Positions 46,255-55,196 of a stretch of 64,000 nucleotides of DNA are shown here, piece by piece. The DNA is from Nocardiopsis sp. FIRDI 009 (GTDB lineage: Bacteria; Actinomycetota; Actinomycetes; Streptosporangiales; Streptosporangiaceae). Location of the stretch: positions 31,787-95,786 of the forward strand of contig NZ_QPNC01000007.1 in NCBI RefSeq assembly GCF_003386285.1, read 5' to 3'. Position numbers and translations under genes: made by a program. Position 1 is the first letter of the stretch; each line of letters starts with the position of its first letter. The notes under the pieces are model-generated. The model did no database searches and was not told the origin of the DNA. It saw only the letters and a program-made list of their open reading frames with translations.

Positions 46255-47286
46255 CTAGTCGGGCGAGAAGGTCGGCTCGTCGGCGGAGTCGGCGGGAGCC
46301 GAGCGCAGGACGTGCCAGGCGGCCTGGAGCAGGCCGGGGAGGGGGGCGGGGGCCGTCGTGGAGGGCAGGTAGCCCGCGACGGCGGTACCGCCGAACGCGC
46401 CGCCGGGCGCGGAGGAGGACGCATTGGTGGACGAGGCCACGGCCGAGCGCGCGGAGTCGATGGCGGAGCGGCGGGGGTCGTCCTCGGCGGCGCGGTGACG
46501 CTCGGCGTCCTCGGCCTCCTCGGGGCCGCCCGTGTCGGCGGTGTCCACCGACCCCGCGTGTTCGTGCGTGTCGGCGACGAACTCGGGGAGGACGTCGACG
46601 TCCGCCTCCGGGGTCTCCTCGGCCGCGCGCCGGGGCGTGTCCGCCCCGGACCCGTCCGGCTGCTCCTCGGAGACGGAACGGGGGCCGCGGGCGCGCTCGG
46701 GCTGGCCCGGACGCACCACCTCGCGGACCCGCTCGGCCACCTGACGGCCGTGGCCGTCGGAGGTCCGCACGGAGACCGCGTCGGACGCCTGACGCACGGT
46801 CTGCGAGGTGCGCTCACCCACGCCGGTGACGGCTCCGCTCAGGGGGCGGGTGGCCAGATCGGGGACGACCTGGGAGGCGACGGGGGTGTGGCCCGCGTGT
46901 TCGGGGCCAGCCGGGGCCGAAGCCGGCTCCCGGGAGCCTCCCCGCGCCCGATCGTCGGCACGCCCCCGGTCCTGCTGGGGGGCCGCGGCGGGCCGGTTCT
47001 GGGCGGCCTCGGCGGGGCCGTGGGCCCGCGCCGTCTGCCCGACCGGGCTCTCACCGGAGGGGCGGTCGGCCGCCGCCTGGGCGGGGCCGGCCGACGCCAG
47101 CCAGGTGGCGACCAGGACCCCGGCGACGAGGGCGGCGAGCAGCAGAGCCCGCCGGACCGGCGCGGAGAGCACGGCGGAACGAGCGCCGGGGGCGCTCGCG
47201 AAGCCGTGGAATCCAGACACCGGGTTCCTTCCGCCGAGGGGGTCGTCCGTCGTATGTGGGGTGAACGGAGTCATGGGGTACGACAC
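46255..47286 (-). CDS. secreted or membrane-anchored disordered protein
   Basis: A 343-residue protein of unknown function. One strong hydrophobic segment (about 48-66, ALLLAALVAGVLVATWLA) ends at an ASAGPAQA-type cleavage site, so it is either exported or anchored. The remainder is Ala/Glu/Arg/Pro-rich, has no cysteine and looks disordered. The 47-residue head is long for a signal peptide; the start may be ATG 47274. No domain is recognised. Confidence 0.55.
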   Translation of the reverse strand: MSYPMTPFTPHTTDDPLGGRNPVSGFHGFASAPGARSAVLSAPVRRALLLAALVAGVLVATWLASAGPAQAAADRPSGESPVGQTARAHGPAEAAQNRPAAAPQQDRGRADDRARGGSREPASAPAGPEHAGHTPVASQVVPDLATRPLSGAVTGVGERTSQTVRQASDAVSVRTSDGHGRQVAERVREVVRPGQPERARGPRSVSEEQPDGSGADTPRRAAEETPEADVDVLPEFVADTHEHAGSVDTADTGGPEEAEDAERHRAAEDDPRRSAIDSARSAVASSTNASSSAPGGAFGGTAVAGYLPSTTAPAPLPGLLQAAWHVLRSAPADSADEPTFSPD

Positions 47287-47544
47287 CGGAGGTCAGGGCA
47301 CTCCGGGTCGAGCGTCGCAGGGTCTGGGAAGACTCTCCTGCCGTCCGCTGATCGCGACGTTAGCATGAATTGCGCGGCCGATACCCGGACTCCACAGGAA
47401 TTCCTCCGCCCCGGCGCCCGCATCCCACGGGAGGGATGTGGCGCACCGGGGAAAAACCCACGACAATTCGACCATTAAGCCCAAGGGAAACGCGCAATTG
47501 CCTACAGAGACCGCCGAACCGGCTCTGCGGAGGTTGACCACCAC

Positions 47545-49293
47545 ATGACCGAGATCCCCCAGAGCCCTCCGCCGTCCTCCGCCCGCCTGGACGACCTGCT
47601 CACCGAGGTGCGCACGCAGCTCGACACCGGTCTGTCCCCCCAGGGCCGGATACGGTCACTCCTGCAGGCGGTGCTGGCCATCGGGGGCGACCTGGACCTG
47701 GCCGCCGTGCTCCGCCGTCTCACCGAGGCCGCGGCCGAGCTGGCCGGTGCCCGCTACGCCGGGCTGGGCGTGGTCGACGAGGACGGCGGCTTCACCGAGT
47801 TCATCCCCGTGGGAATGAGTCGGGAGCAGGCCGAGCGGATCCACCGGTTCCCGCACGGGAAGGGCGTACTGGCCGCGCCCCTGGCCGACCGCGAACCGCT
47901 GCGCCTGGCCGACCTGCGCGACCACCCCGACTTCGCGGGCTTCCCGGACGGGCACCCGCCCATGACGAGCTTCCTCGGCGTCCCCATCCAGGTGCGCGAC
48001 GAGGTGTTCGGCAACCTGTTCCTGACGGAGAAGGCGGGCGGCGGGGCCTTCGACGAGGAGGACGAGACGATCGTCATGGCGCTCGCGACCGCCGCGGGCG
48101 TGGCGATCGAGAACGCGCGGCTGTACGAGGAGGCGCGGCTGCGCGAGCGCTGGCTGGCCGCTTCGACCGAGATCACCACGCGGTTGCTGTCGGGCGCCGA
48201 CTCCGGCGAGGTCCTCGAACACATGGCCGCTCGGGCGCGGGAGATCGGCGACGCCGACGTCTCCGTCGTCCTCCTGCCCGACCCGCGTGCGCGGGGCCAC
48301 CTGTTCGCCGAGATCGCGGACGGCCACGTCGCCCAGGAGATCCTGGGGACCGCGGTCGAGATCGACGGCACCCCCTACGGCGACGTGTTCGAGACGGGCG
48401 AGCCCGTGAGCGTCCCCGACCTGACCCGGACGGGCTGCCCGATGCTCGCCCACCACGGTTACGGACCGGGGTTGGTGGTGCCGCTGGGGACACCGGGCAA
48501 CACCCGCGGCGTGCTGCTGCTCGGGAAACTGGACGACCGCGCGCCGTTCGGCTCGACCATACGGCGTATGCTCCACGGCTTCTCCGTCCAGGCCGGGGTG
48601 GCCCTGGAGCTGGCCGAGGCGCGGGGCGACAACGAGCGGCTGGTCGTGTTGGAGGAGCGCGACCGCATCGCCAAGGACCTGCACGACGTGGTGATCCAGC
48701 GGCTGTTCGCCTCCGCCATGACCCTGATGAGCACCATGCGGCTGATCGACTCGCCGGAGGCTGAGGAGCGCGTCCAGCGCACCATCGACGACCTGGACTC
48801 CACCATCCGCGAGATCCGGTCGACGATCTTCGCGCTCCAGAACCCGCCGAGCCGCGAGGACACCTCGTTGCGGGGACGCATCCTGCGCCTGGCGGAGAAC
48901 TCCGCGCACACCCTCGGCTGTCACCCGGGGGTGAGTCTGGACGGGCCGATCGACGCCTCCGTGCCCGACGAGGTCGGCGAGCAGCTGCTCGCGGTGCTCG
49001 GGGAGGGGCTGAGCAACGTGGCCCGGCACGCGCGGGCCACGGAGGTGCACGTGTCCGTGGTCGTGGAGACGGCGGCGACGACCGGACGGCCCGCCACGCT
49101 CACGCTGACGGTGACCGACAACGGGGTCGGCCTGCCCGAGGAGGGCCGCCGCAGCGGGCTGCGCAACCTCGACGAGCGCGCCCAGGCGCTGGGCGGGGGG
49201 TTCACCGCCGCCCGAGGGGAGACCGCGGGCACGGTGCTCACGTGGAGGGTTCCCGTCCCCGACACCGAGGACCGGTCCCCGGACGATTTCTGA
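47545..49293 (+). CDS. DevS/DosT-like GAF sensor histidine kinase
   Basis: A 582-residue cytoplasmic kinase with two GAF domains (about 50-195 and 215-355), a HisKA_3 dimerisation box (ERDRIAKDLHDVVIQRLFASAM) and an ATP-binding domain with DNGVGL. The first GAF domain contains FPDGHPPMTSFLGVP; His137 occupies the position of the heme-ligating His in mycobacterial DevS/DosT. If heme binds, it senses oxygen, NO or CO. ATG 47545 is preceded by GGAGG. A DevR-like regulator is encoded 0.8 kb away on the other strand. Phosphotransfer between them is inferred. Confidence 0.87.
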   Translation: MTEIPQSPPPSSARLDDLLTEVRTQLDTGLSPQGRIRSLLQAVLAIGGDLDLAAVLRRLTEAAAELAGARYAGLGVVDEDGGFTEFIPVGMSREQAERIHRFPHGKGVLAAPLADREPLRLADLRDHPDFAGFPDGHPPMTSFLGVPIQVRDEVFGNLFLTEKAGGGAFDEEDETIVMALATAAGVAIENARLYEEARLRERWLAASTEITTRLLSGADSGEVLEHMAARAREIGDADVSVVLLPDPRARGHLFAEIADGHVAQEILGTAVEIDGTPYGDVFETGEPVSVPDLTRTGCPMLAHHGYGPGLVVPLGTPGNTRGVLLLGKLDDRAPFGSTIRRMLHGFSVQAGVALELAEARGDNERLVVLEERDRIAKDLHDVVIQRLFASAMTLMSTMRLIDSPEAEERVQRTIDDLDSTIREIRSTIFALQNPPSREDTSLRGRILRLAENSAHTLGCHPGVSLDGPIDASVPDEVGEQLLAVLGEGLSNVARHARATEVHVSVVVETAATTGRPATLTLTVTDNGVGLPEEGRRSGLRNLDERAQALGGGFTAARGETAGTVLTWRVPVPDTEDRSPDDF

Positions 49294-49417
49294 GCAGTGT
49301 CTCTCGGGTCCTCCGCTTCGCTTCGGACCGGGGTGGGGCGCACTCAGGGCAGGGATGCCTCCTCCCCGGCTTCGCCTGTCGCTCGTTCCTCGCCACGCGG
49401 CTCGCCTCGGCCCGCCC

Positions 49418-49560
49418 GTCGCCCTCCACCGCCCTCAACGGACGCCTGCGGCGCGGCACCCCCCACTTCGTCGCCCTCCACCGCCCTCAACGGACGCCTG
49501 CGGCGCGGCACCCCCCACTTCGTCGCCCTCCACCGCCCTCAACGGACGCCTGCGGCGCGG
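49418..49560. repeat. 52-bp tandem repeat, about 2.75 copies
   Basis: Units begin at 49418, 49470 and 49522 with identical sequence; the third stops at about 49560. The unit begins GTCGCCCTCCACCGCCCTCA. It lies in the 370-bp convergent gap between the kinase and VOC genes and is not in a credible gene. Likely a variable-number repeat. Confidence 0.9.
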
Positions 49561-49665
49561 CCCTGTCCATGAGCATCCTGCCTGCGCCCGAACGGCGACC
49601 CCCTCCGGGGCGACCGTTCCACAGAGTTCCACGGAACGGGCTCCGGCGGCACCGGATGGGGCACC

Positions 49666-50025
49666 TCAGCGGGCGGCCGGGACCACCAGGCAGAACTCGT
49701 TGCCCTCGGGATCACGGAGGACCTGGAACGACCCCTGAGCGTCGGTGACCGCACCGCCGACCGCGACGGCGCCCCTGGCGACCACCGCCTCGGTGGCCGC
49801 GGGGATGTCGTCGACGCGGACGTCGAGGTGCACGCGGTTCGGCGCGGTCCTGGGGGCGGGGTCGGGCTGGAACGAGAGCCGGGGGCGGCCCTCGGCGCCC
49901 TCGACGTAGGCCCACCCGTCGCTCCGCTCCACCGGCTCACCGCCCAGCACGAAGGCCCAGAACCGGGCGAGGTCGGCGGGGGCTGCTGCGTTCACGACCC
50001 ACTGGTCGACGGTTCCCACGGTCAT
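49666..50025 (-). CDS. VOC-family protein
   Basis: A 119-residue glyoxalase/bleomycin-resistance fold protein: WVVNAAAPADLARFWAFVLGGEPV at the start and FQVLRDPEGNEFCLVVP at the end are typical. Conserved metal ligands are incomplete (few histidines), so it may bind a ligand without catalysis. ATG 50025 is preceded by GGGAGG-like bases. It separates the DevS-like kinase from the DevR-like regulator gene; it is on the same strand as the latter, 53 bp downstream. Confidence 0.8.
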   Translation of the reverse strand: MTVGTVDQWVVNAAAPADLARFWAFVLGGEPVERSDGWAYVEGAEGRPRLSFQPDPAPRTAPNRVHLDVRVDDIPAATEAVVARGAVAVGGAVTDAQGSFQVLRDPEGNEFCLVVPAAR

Positions 50026-50078
50026 GGGAGGCGAGCCTAACGGCCGGGGAGCGGGCGGAACCACCCGGGGGGAGGGGC

Positions 50079-50750
50079 TCAGTACCGCCTGCCCCGGAGC
50101 TCGGCGACCAGGACGGCGGCCTGGGTGCGGCGTTTGAGGTCGAGCTTGGACAGCAGCGCCGACACGTAGTTCTTGACGGTCTTCTCCGCCAGGTAGAGCC
50201 GCTCCCCGATCTGCCGGTTGGTCAGGCCCTCGCCGATGAGGTCGAGGATCTGGCGCTCCTGGGGCGTCAGCTCGGCCAGGGGGTCCGGTTCGGCCTGGGC
50301 CCCACGCAGGCGCTCCAGCATCGCGCCGGTGCTGCCCGAGTCCAGCAGCGACCCTCCGGAGGCCACCGTCCGCACGGCGCCGACCAGGTCGGCGCCGTGA
50401 ATCTGCTTGAGCACGTACCCGGCGGCGCCCGCCATGACCGCGTCGTAGAGCGCGTCCTCGTCGGCGAACGAGGTGAGCATGAGACAGGCGATCTCCGGGT
50501 GGTCGGAGCGGATCTCCCGGCACACCTGGACGCCCGATCCGCCGGGCAGCCGCACGTCGAGGACGGCCACGTCCGGCAGGACCACCGGGATCCGGGAGAG
50601 CGCCTGTTCGGCGGTGCCCGCCTCGCCGACCACGGTCATGTCGTCCTCGGTCTCCAGGAGCGCCGCCACACCGCGGCGGACCACCTCGTGGTCGTCCACG
50701 AGGAAGACCCTGATCCGCTCCCGAGCGCCCTCGGTTCCACCGCCCGTCAT
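50079..50750 (-). CDS. DevR/NarL-type response regulator
   Basis: A 223-residue LuxR-type regulator. The receiver starts VFLVDDHEVVRRGV, has phosphoacceptor Asp65 (VAVLDVRLPGG) and ends YVLKQI. The HTH block is LTPQERQILDLIGEGLTNRQIGERL followed by LAEKTVKNYVSALLSKL. It closely resembles mycobacterial DevR/DosR, including the AEKTVKNYVS recognition helix and the RRTQAAV end. It is probably the partner of the nearby DevS-like kinase and activates hypoxia or NO-response genes. A GTCCC/GGGAC palindrome lies about 110 bp upstream. Confidence 0.9.
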   Translation of the reverse strand: MTGGGTEGARERIRVFLVDDHEVVRRGVAALLETEDDMTVVGEAGTAEQALSRIPVVLPDVAVLDVRLPGGSGVQVCREIRSDHPEIACLMLTSFADEDALYDAVMAGAAGYVLKQIHGADLVGAVRTVASGGSLLDSGSTGAMLERLRGAQAEPDPLAELTPQERQILDLIGEGLTNRQIGERLYLAEKTVKNYVSALLSKLDLKRRTQAAVLVAELRGRRY

Positions 50751-50852
50751 CCGCCCATCCCCATCCTGCGTCTCGCGGGTCAGACACCACTCCGACCTAG
50801 ACGGTAGCGCCTACCGGGGTCGGCGCACGGGCCCTATGGCACGAAACTCCCC

Positions 50853-50875
50853 GGGCGAAAGTCCCGGAAAGGGAC
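50853..50875. promoter_or_regulatory. GGGAC/GTCCC palindromes upstream of devR-like gene
   Basis: GGGCGAAAGTCCC (50853-50865) resembles a DosR box (GGGACT-WW-AGTCCC) with one base less. It overlaps the perfect inverted repeat GTCCC-N5-GGGAC (50861-50875). Candidate autoregulatory site; spacing deviates from the mycobacterial consensus. Confidence 0.3.
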
Positions 50876-50928
50876 GATTCACGCGGCTCGGGGAGCGGAT
50901 CACCTGGTGACGTGCGGTGAAGGCGCCG

Positions 50929-52434
50929 CTACGGCCTCCGGTCCGCCCAGGGGCGGGCCAGCTCGAACGCACGGCAGGCGGCCAGGACCCGGGCGTCGGA
51001 GTGCCGGGGGCCGACGATCTGGAGGCCGACCGGCAGACCCGCCTCGGAGAAGCCGCACGGCACGCTCGCGGCGGGCTGCTGCGTCATGTTGAACGGGTAG
51101 CTGAACCCGGCCCACGACGTCCAGCGGCGCCCGGCCAGCTCGGGCGGCGACTCCAGCCCCGCCTCGAAGGCGACGATCGGGGTGGCAGGGGTGAGGAGGA
51201 GGTCGTACTCGGTGTGGAAGCGTCCCATACGGGCGCCCATGGACATCCGCAGCGCCATCGCGGTCAGGTAGTCCTGCGCGGAGTAGGTCAGTCCCTCCTC
51301 GACGATCTCCCGCAGCCCCGGATCGAGCAGGTCGCGCTCCCGGTCCGTGAGCGCCTCCGTCGCCTTGGCCGCCCCGGAGTACCAGAGCACGTGGAACTCG
51401 TCCACCGACGGCGGCAGGCCCGGGTCGGCCTCCTCCACCCGCGCGCCGAGTTCCTCGAACGCCTTCACCGCGTCCGCGACGATCCGCGCCACCTCCGGGT
51501 CGACGTCGAGCCCGCCCAACGTGGGGCTGTAGGCGACGCGCATGCCGCGCACGAGCTCCTCGGCGTCGGTGCGCAGGCGGACGTCGGCCAGGCCCGGGGC
51601 CGGGGGAGCCAGCGCGGCCCAGTCACGGGGGTCGGGCCGGGTGATGCACTCCAGCATCAGGGCCATGTCGCCGACGGTCCGGGTCAGCGGCCCCGTGTGC
51701 GCGAGGGAGCCGAACGGGCTGGCCGGGTAGTGCGGGACCAGGCCCCACGTCGGCTTGATCCCGCAGACCCCGCTGAAGCTCGCCGGGATGCGGATGGAGC
51801 CGCCCCCGTCGGTCCCGGTGGCGAGCGGTCCCATCCCGGCCGCAACGGCCGCGGCCGCTCCCCCGCTGGAGCCGCCGGGGGTGGTGGACAGGTCCCACGG
51901 GTTGCGGGTGACCCCGGTGAGGGGGCTGTCGGTGACCCCCTTCCACGCCAGTTCCGGCGTGGTCGTCTTGCCGACGAACACGGCGCCCTGCTCGCGCAGT
52001 CGGGCGACCACGGGGGAGTCCTCGTCCCAGGGCCCGGCCTGGGAGGTGGTGACCGACCCCCGGAGGGTGGGCCAGCCGCGGGTCAGGTGGATGTCCTTGA
52101 CCGAGGCCGGGACCCCGTCCAGGACGCCCTCGGGCTCCCCCCTCCGCCACCGCTCCGCGGAGGCCCCCGCCGCCGCCCGCGCCTCCTCCGGCAGCACCAG
52201 GCAGAACGCGTTGAGCGCCGGGTTGTCCTGCTCGATGCGCTCCAGGACCGCGTCCACGGCCTCCACGGGGGACAGCTCCCCGGAGGCGTAGGCGGCGAGC
52301 AGTTGTTCGGCGGACAGGTCGGCCGGGCTGGTGGGCACGCCGCCGCGCGCGCGTGGCACCTCCGGGGACGGTCGGCTCGCGCCGACAGCCGCACCGTTTC
52401 CGTCGATCTCGGTCCGATCGGTACGGATCGTCAC
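50929..52434 (-). CDS. amidase (amidase signature family)
   Basis: A 501-residue amidohydrolase cleaving a carboxamide to acid and ammonia. The Ser-cisSer-Lys triad is visible: Lys in SVKDIH, and the serines in [19 protein letters not shown] followed by [15 protein letters not shown] 52434 has GGAGG 5 nt upstream, better than the GTG at 52452. The hydroxyacid dehydrogenase gene ends 32 bp upstream on the same strand, so the two form an operon. In this cluster it may release a dicarboxylate or semialdehyde precursor from an amide such as maleamate; that is inference. Confidence 0.9.
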   Translation of the reverse strand: MTIRTDRTEIDGNGAAVGASRPSPEVPRARGGVPTSPADLSAEQLLAAYASGELSPVEAVDAVLERIEQDNPALNAFCLVLPEEARAAAGASAERWRRGEPEGVLDGVPASVKDIHLTRGWPTLRGSVTTSQAGPWDEDSPVVARLREQGAVFVGKTTTPELAWKGVTDSPLTGVTRNPWDLSTTPGGSSGGAAAAVAAGMGPLATGTDGGGSIRIPASFSGVCGIKPTWGLVPHYPASPFGSLAHTGPLTRTVGDMALMLECITRPDPRDWAALAPPAPGLADVRLRTDAEELVRGMRVAYSPTLGGLDVDPEVARIVADAVKAFEELGARVEEADPGLPPSVDEFHVLWYSGAAKATEALTDRERDLLDPGLREIVEEGLTYSAQDYLTAMALRMSMGARMGRFHTEYDLLLTPATPIVAFEAGLESPPELAGRRWTSWAGFSYPFNMTQQPAASVPCGFSEAGLPVGLQIVGPRHSDARVLAACRAFELARPWADRRP

Positions 52435-52466
52435 TTCAGCCTCCCAGGTCACACCGCGGTCAGGGG

Positions 52467-53486
52467 TCAGCCGGGCACGTAGCCGCGGCTCTTGTCGACG
52501 ACGTTGAGCAGTTCGCGCCCGTCGAGGTAGCGGGCGAGGTTGTCCAGGAACAGGTCGACGAGGTCGTCGCGCCAGCCGACGACGTCACCGGACATGTGCG
52601 GCGAGACCACCGATCCGGGCAGCTCCCAGAGCGGGGAGTCGGTCGGCAGCGGCTCGTCCTCGAACACGTCCAGGGCGGCCCCCGCGATCCGTCCCTCGCG
52701 GAGGGCGGACACGAGGTCGGACTGGACGACGATGGGCCCGCGCGCCACGTTCAGCAGGCGCGCGGTCGGCCTCATCAGCCGCAGGAAGCGCCGGTCGACC
52801 AGGCCCCGGGTGGCGTCCGTGAGCGGCGCCGCGATGACCACGTAGTCGGCCTCGGGCAGCGCGGAGACCAGGGTGGGGGCGCCGTCGGCGCCACGGTCGG
52901 CGAGACTGGACTCGACCACGGAGTGGAAGTCGGGGTCGTCCGAACGCGCGCGGCGTCCGGAGGCGTGGACCTCCAGCCCCATCGCGGAGAGGCCGCGGGC
53001 GATGGCGCGGCCGATCGGGCCGGTACCCACGACCAGGGCCCGCCGCCCCGCCACCCGTTCGGTCTCCCGGTGCCGCCAGCGGTGCGCGCGCTGCAGGTCC
53101 CACGTGTGGTGGAAGTCCTTGGCGAAGGCGATCACCTGGCCGACGACGTACTCGGCGATGGGCTGCTCGAAGATGCCGCGCGAGTTGGTGAGCACGACGT
53201 CGCTGTCGACGATGCCGGGGAAGACCAGGTTGTCCACCCCCGTCGTGGCGGCGTGGACCCAGGTCAGCGTGTCGGCCTTGGGCCAGGCGGAGGCGAGCGC
53301 CTCGGAGAACAGGTCCCAGACCAGGAGGGCGTCCGCTCCGGGCAGGCGGGCGGGCAGTTCGTCGGCGGTGACGTAGTCGACCCCGCCGAGGCCGGGGTGG
53401 TCGTCGATCCGCTCGTGGCCGGGCGGGAGGTCCTCCCCGCGCAGGACGAGGAGTCGGGGCCGGTGCGGTGCGATGGGACTGTTCAC
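52467..53486 (-). CDS. D-2-hydroxyacid dehydrogenase
   Basis: A 339-residue NAD(P)-dependent enzyme of the D-isomer-specific family. VVGTGPIGRAIARGL is the Rossmann loop; the catalytic Arg (LLNVARGPIV), Glu (DVFEDEPLP) and His (SPHMSG) are present. It reduces 2-oxoacids to D-2-hydroxyacids or the reverse. It leads the amidase operon. A GATTGTC-type palindrome lies about 95 bp upstream. The specific substrate cannot be read from sequence. Confidence 0.9.
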   Translation of the reverse strand: MNSPIAPHRPRLLVLRGEDLPPGHERIDDHPGLGGVDYVTADELPARLPGADALLVWDLFSEALASAWPKADTLTWVHAATTGVDNLVFPGIVDSDVVLTNSRGIFEQPIAEYVVGQVIAFAKDFHHTWDLQRAHRWRHRETERVAGRRALVVGTGPIGRAIARGLSAMGLEVHASGRRARSDDPDFHSVVESSLADRGADGAPTLVSALPEADYVVIAAPLTDATRGLVDRRFLRLMRPTARLLNVARGPIVVQSDLVSALREGRIAGAALDVFEDEPLPTDSPLWELPGSVVSPHMSGDVVGWRDDLVDLFLDNLARYLDGRELLNVVDKSRGYVPG

Positions 53487-53580
53487 GGGCGTGCACTCCG
53501 TTTGGCGACGTGGCTAGGACGTGGTCGTCCGAGGTGGTGACGGTCCGCCCCGCACGAGAAACGCTAGGGAGCCGACATAG

Positions 53581-53594
53581 GATTGTCAACAATC
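53581..53594. promoter_or_regulatory. GntR-type operator, copy 1
   Basis: GATTGTCAACAATC, 6-bp perfect half sites around a 2-bp centre, about 95 bp upstream of the dehydrogenase gene. FadR-type GntR sites share the TTGT-N2-ACAA core. Confidence 0.75.
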
Positions 53595-53701
53595 CACAAA
53601 GCGGTCGTTCTCCGGTGAAACAGGACCTCTCGACCACCCCGAGGTGGTCGGGATACCCGACCCGCGCGCACCTATTGCCGCATGAGACATGTAAACCATA
53701 A

Positions 53702-53715
53702 GATTGTCGACAATC
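53702..53715. promoter_or_regulatory. GntR-type operator, copy 2
   Basis: GATTGTCGACAATC, a perfect 14-bp palindrome 72 bp before the DUF3830 gene. With copy 1, 121 bp away, it brackets the divergent promoters. The A/T-rich gap 53487-53787 holds no gene. Confidence 0.78.
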
Positions 53716-53787
53716 AACAACTCTGTTGTCGCGCCTTCGTCCCCAACACCACGACCACGAGCGCCGCCGTCGAAGGGACGCCACACA

Positions 53788-54282
53788 TTGCCCAGGTACA
53801 TGACCATCACGCTGGCCAAACGCGGAGTGTCCTGCGTGGCCGAACTCCTGGACAAGGACGCGCCGCGCACCTGTGACGCGGTCTGGAACGCGCTCCCCCA
53901 GGGAGACGCCGTCCAGCACGCCAAGTACGCGCGCAACGAGGTCTACACCATGGTGCCGCGGTTCGCCGAGACCGAGCCCGGCCAGGAGAACCCCACCGTC
54001 ACCCCGATCCCCGGCGACGTCGTCTACTTCTCCTTCGACGGCGGAATGCTCGACCGTGCCTTCAAGGAGGACAAGGGCATCGAGCACCTGCCGGGCGTCA
54101 TCGACCTCGCCCTCTTCTACGGGCGCAACAACCTGCTGCTCAACGGCGACGTCGGCTGGGTCCCGGGCAACGTGTTCGCCACGGTCGTGGAGAACCTGCC
54201 CGCCATGGCCGAGGCCTGTAACGACGTCTGGCGTTCCGGCAGCGTCGGCGAACGCCTCCTGTACGAGCGTCTCGAACGCTGA
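53788..54282 (+). CDS. DUF3830 (cyclophilin-like) protein
   Basis: A 164-residue protein of the DUF3830 family, a small cyclophilin-like beta barrel with no known reaction, found mostly inside catabolic clusters. Family features are AELLDKDAPRTCDAVWNALP, the HAKYARNEVYTMVP strand, GDVVYFSF and LFYGRNNLL. TTG 53788 gives the family-like start (LPRYMTITL); ATG 53800 is an alternative. It begins the rightward operon with the two maleate-isomerase-like genes and GntR and has a perfect operator just upstream. Confidence 0.78.
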   Translation: MPRYMTITLAKRGVSCVAELLDKDAPRTCDAVWNALPQGDAVQHAKYARNEVYTMVPRFAETEPGQENPTVTPIPGDVVYFSFDGGMLDRAFKEDKGIEHLPGVIDLALFYGRNNLLLNGDVGWVPGNVFATVVENLPAMAEACNDVWRSGSVGERLLYERLER

Positions 54283-54360
54283 CCGGACCACGGTCCGGTC
54301 GACCCGCTCCCCCGTACGCACGCATACGAACACAACACGCTTCCGGGAGGTGAGTGACCG

Positions 54361-55167
54361 ATGCGGACCGATGGAACACCCACACCAGCTGAGGGCACCG
54401 GCGCCGAGCACGAGGTCGTCGAACTGGCCGCGACCAAGCTGACCCCGTGGCAGTCGGGGGTCGGAGTCATCGCGCCCTACGACTTCGCCCTCGACCGCGA
54501 GCTCTGGCGGTGGACGCCGGACGACGTCTCGCTGCACGTCACGCGGTTGCCGTACGTGCACGTTCCCGTCACGGTGGACCAGGCGGCGGCCCTGAGCATG
54601 GAGGAGAACGTCGACCCCGCGGTCCGCGCGTTGCTCGCCCCCGAACCGCTCGCCATCGGATACGCCTGCGCCTCCGGCAGCTTCGTGCACGGAGCGGAGG
54701 GGGAACGCCGACTGCACCGGACCATGATGGCCGCCGGGGCCCCGGCCGCCGTCACGACCTCGGGCGCGCTCGTCCAGGCGCTCGGCGCGCTGGAGCTCGA
54801 CCGGATCGCCGTGGTCACGCCGTACGTGGACAGCGTGACCGACCGGCTCCTGGGCTTCCTGGGCGAGCACGGCGTCGAGGTCACGTCCAGCGTGGGGCTG
54901 GGGCTGCTCAGCCACATCTGGCGGGTCACCTACGCCGAGGTCTCCCAGGCGGTGCACTCGGTGGACCGCCCCGACGCCCAGGGTGTCTACATCAGCTGCA
55001 CCAACGTCCTCACCTACGACATCATCGCGCCGCTGGAGCGCGAACTGGGCAAGCCGGTCATCGCGGCCAACCAGGTGACCATGTGGGCGGTGATGCGTGC
55101 GGCCAACAGACACGCCGTCGCCCAGGGCCAGCGCCTGCTCGACGTCACGGCACCGAGTGCCGTGTGA
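54361..55167 (+). CDS. maleate isomerase / Asp-Glu racemase family protein 1
   Basis: A 268-residue enzyme of the superfamily that uses two cysteines for racemisation or cis-trans isomerisation. Cys103 (YACASGSF) and Cys213 (ISCTNVLTYD) are both in place, so it should be active, e.g. as maleate cis-trans isomerase or an arylmalonate-decarboxylase-like enzyme. GGGAGG precedes ATG 54361. It follows DUF3830 by 78 bp and precedes a paralogue by 29 bp. Two paralogues in tandem suggest a heteromeric enzyme or two successive steps. Confidence 0.83.
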   Translation: MRTDGTPTPAEGTGAEHEVVELAATKLTPWQSGVGVIAPYDFALDRELWRWTPDDVSLHVTRLPYVHVPVTVDQAAALSMEENVDPAVRALLAPEPLAIGYACASGSFVHGAEGERRLHRTMMAAGAPAAVTTSGALVQALGALELDRIAVVTPYVDSVTDRLLGFLGEHGVEVTSSVGLGLLSHIWRVTYAEVSQAVHSVDRPDAQGVYISCTNVLTYDIIAPLERELGKPVIAANQVTMWAVMRAANRHAVAQGQRLLDVTAPSAV

Positions 55168-55196
55168 CCACCGGCCACACCCACCGAAGGAGCGCC

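Noticed and set aside
49418..49560. Possible CRISPR array
   Set aside because: The units are directly contiguous 52-bp tandem copies without unique spacers, and no cas genes are in the window.
49294..49748. Several open frames through the 52-bp repeat
   Set aside because: Length arises from the repeat period and high GC. The peptides are low-complexity repeats without ribosome sites, and all frames are similarly open.
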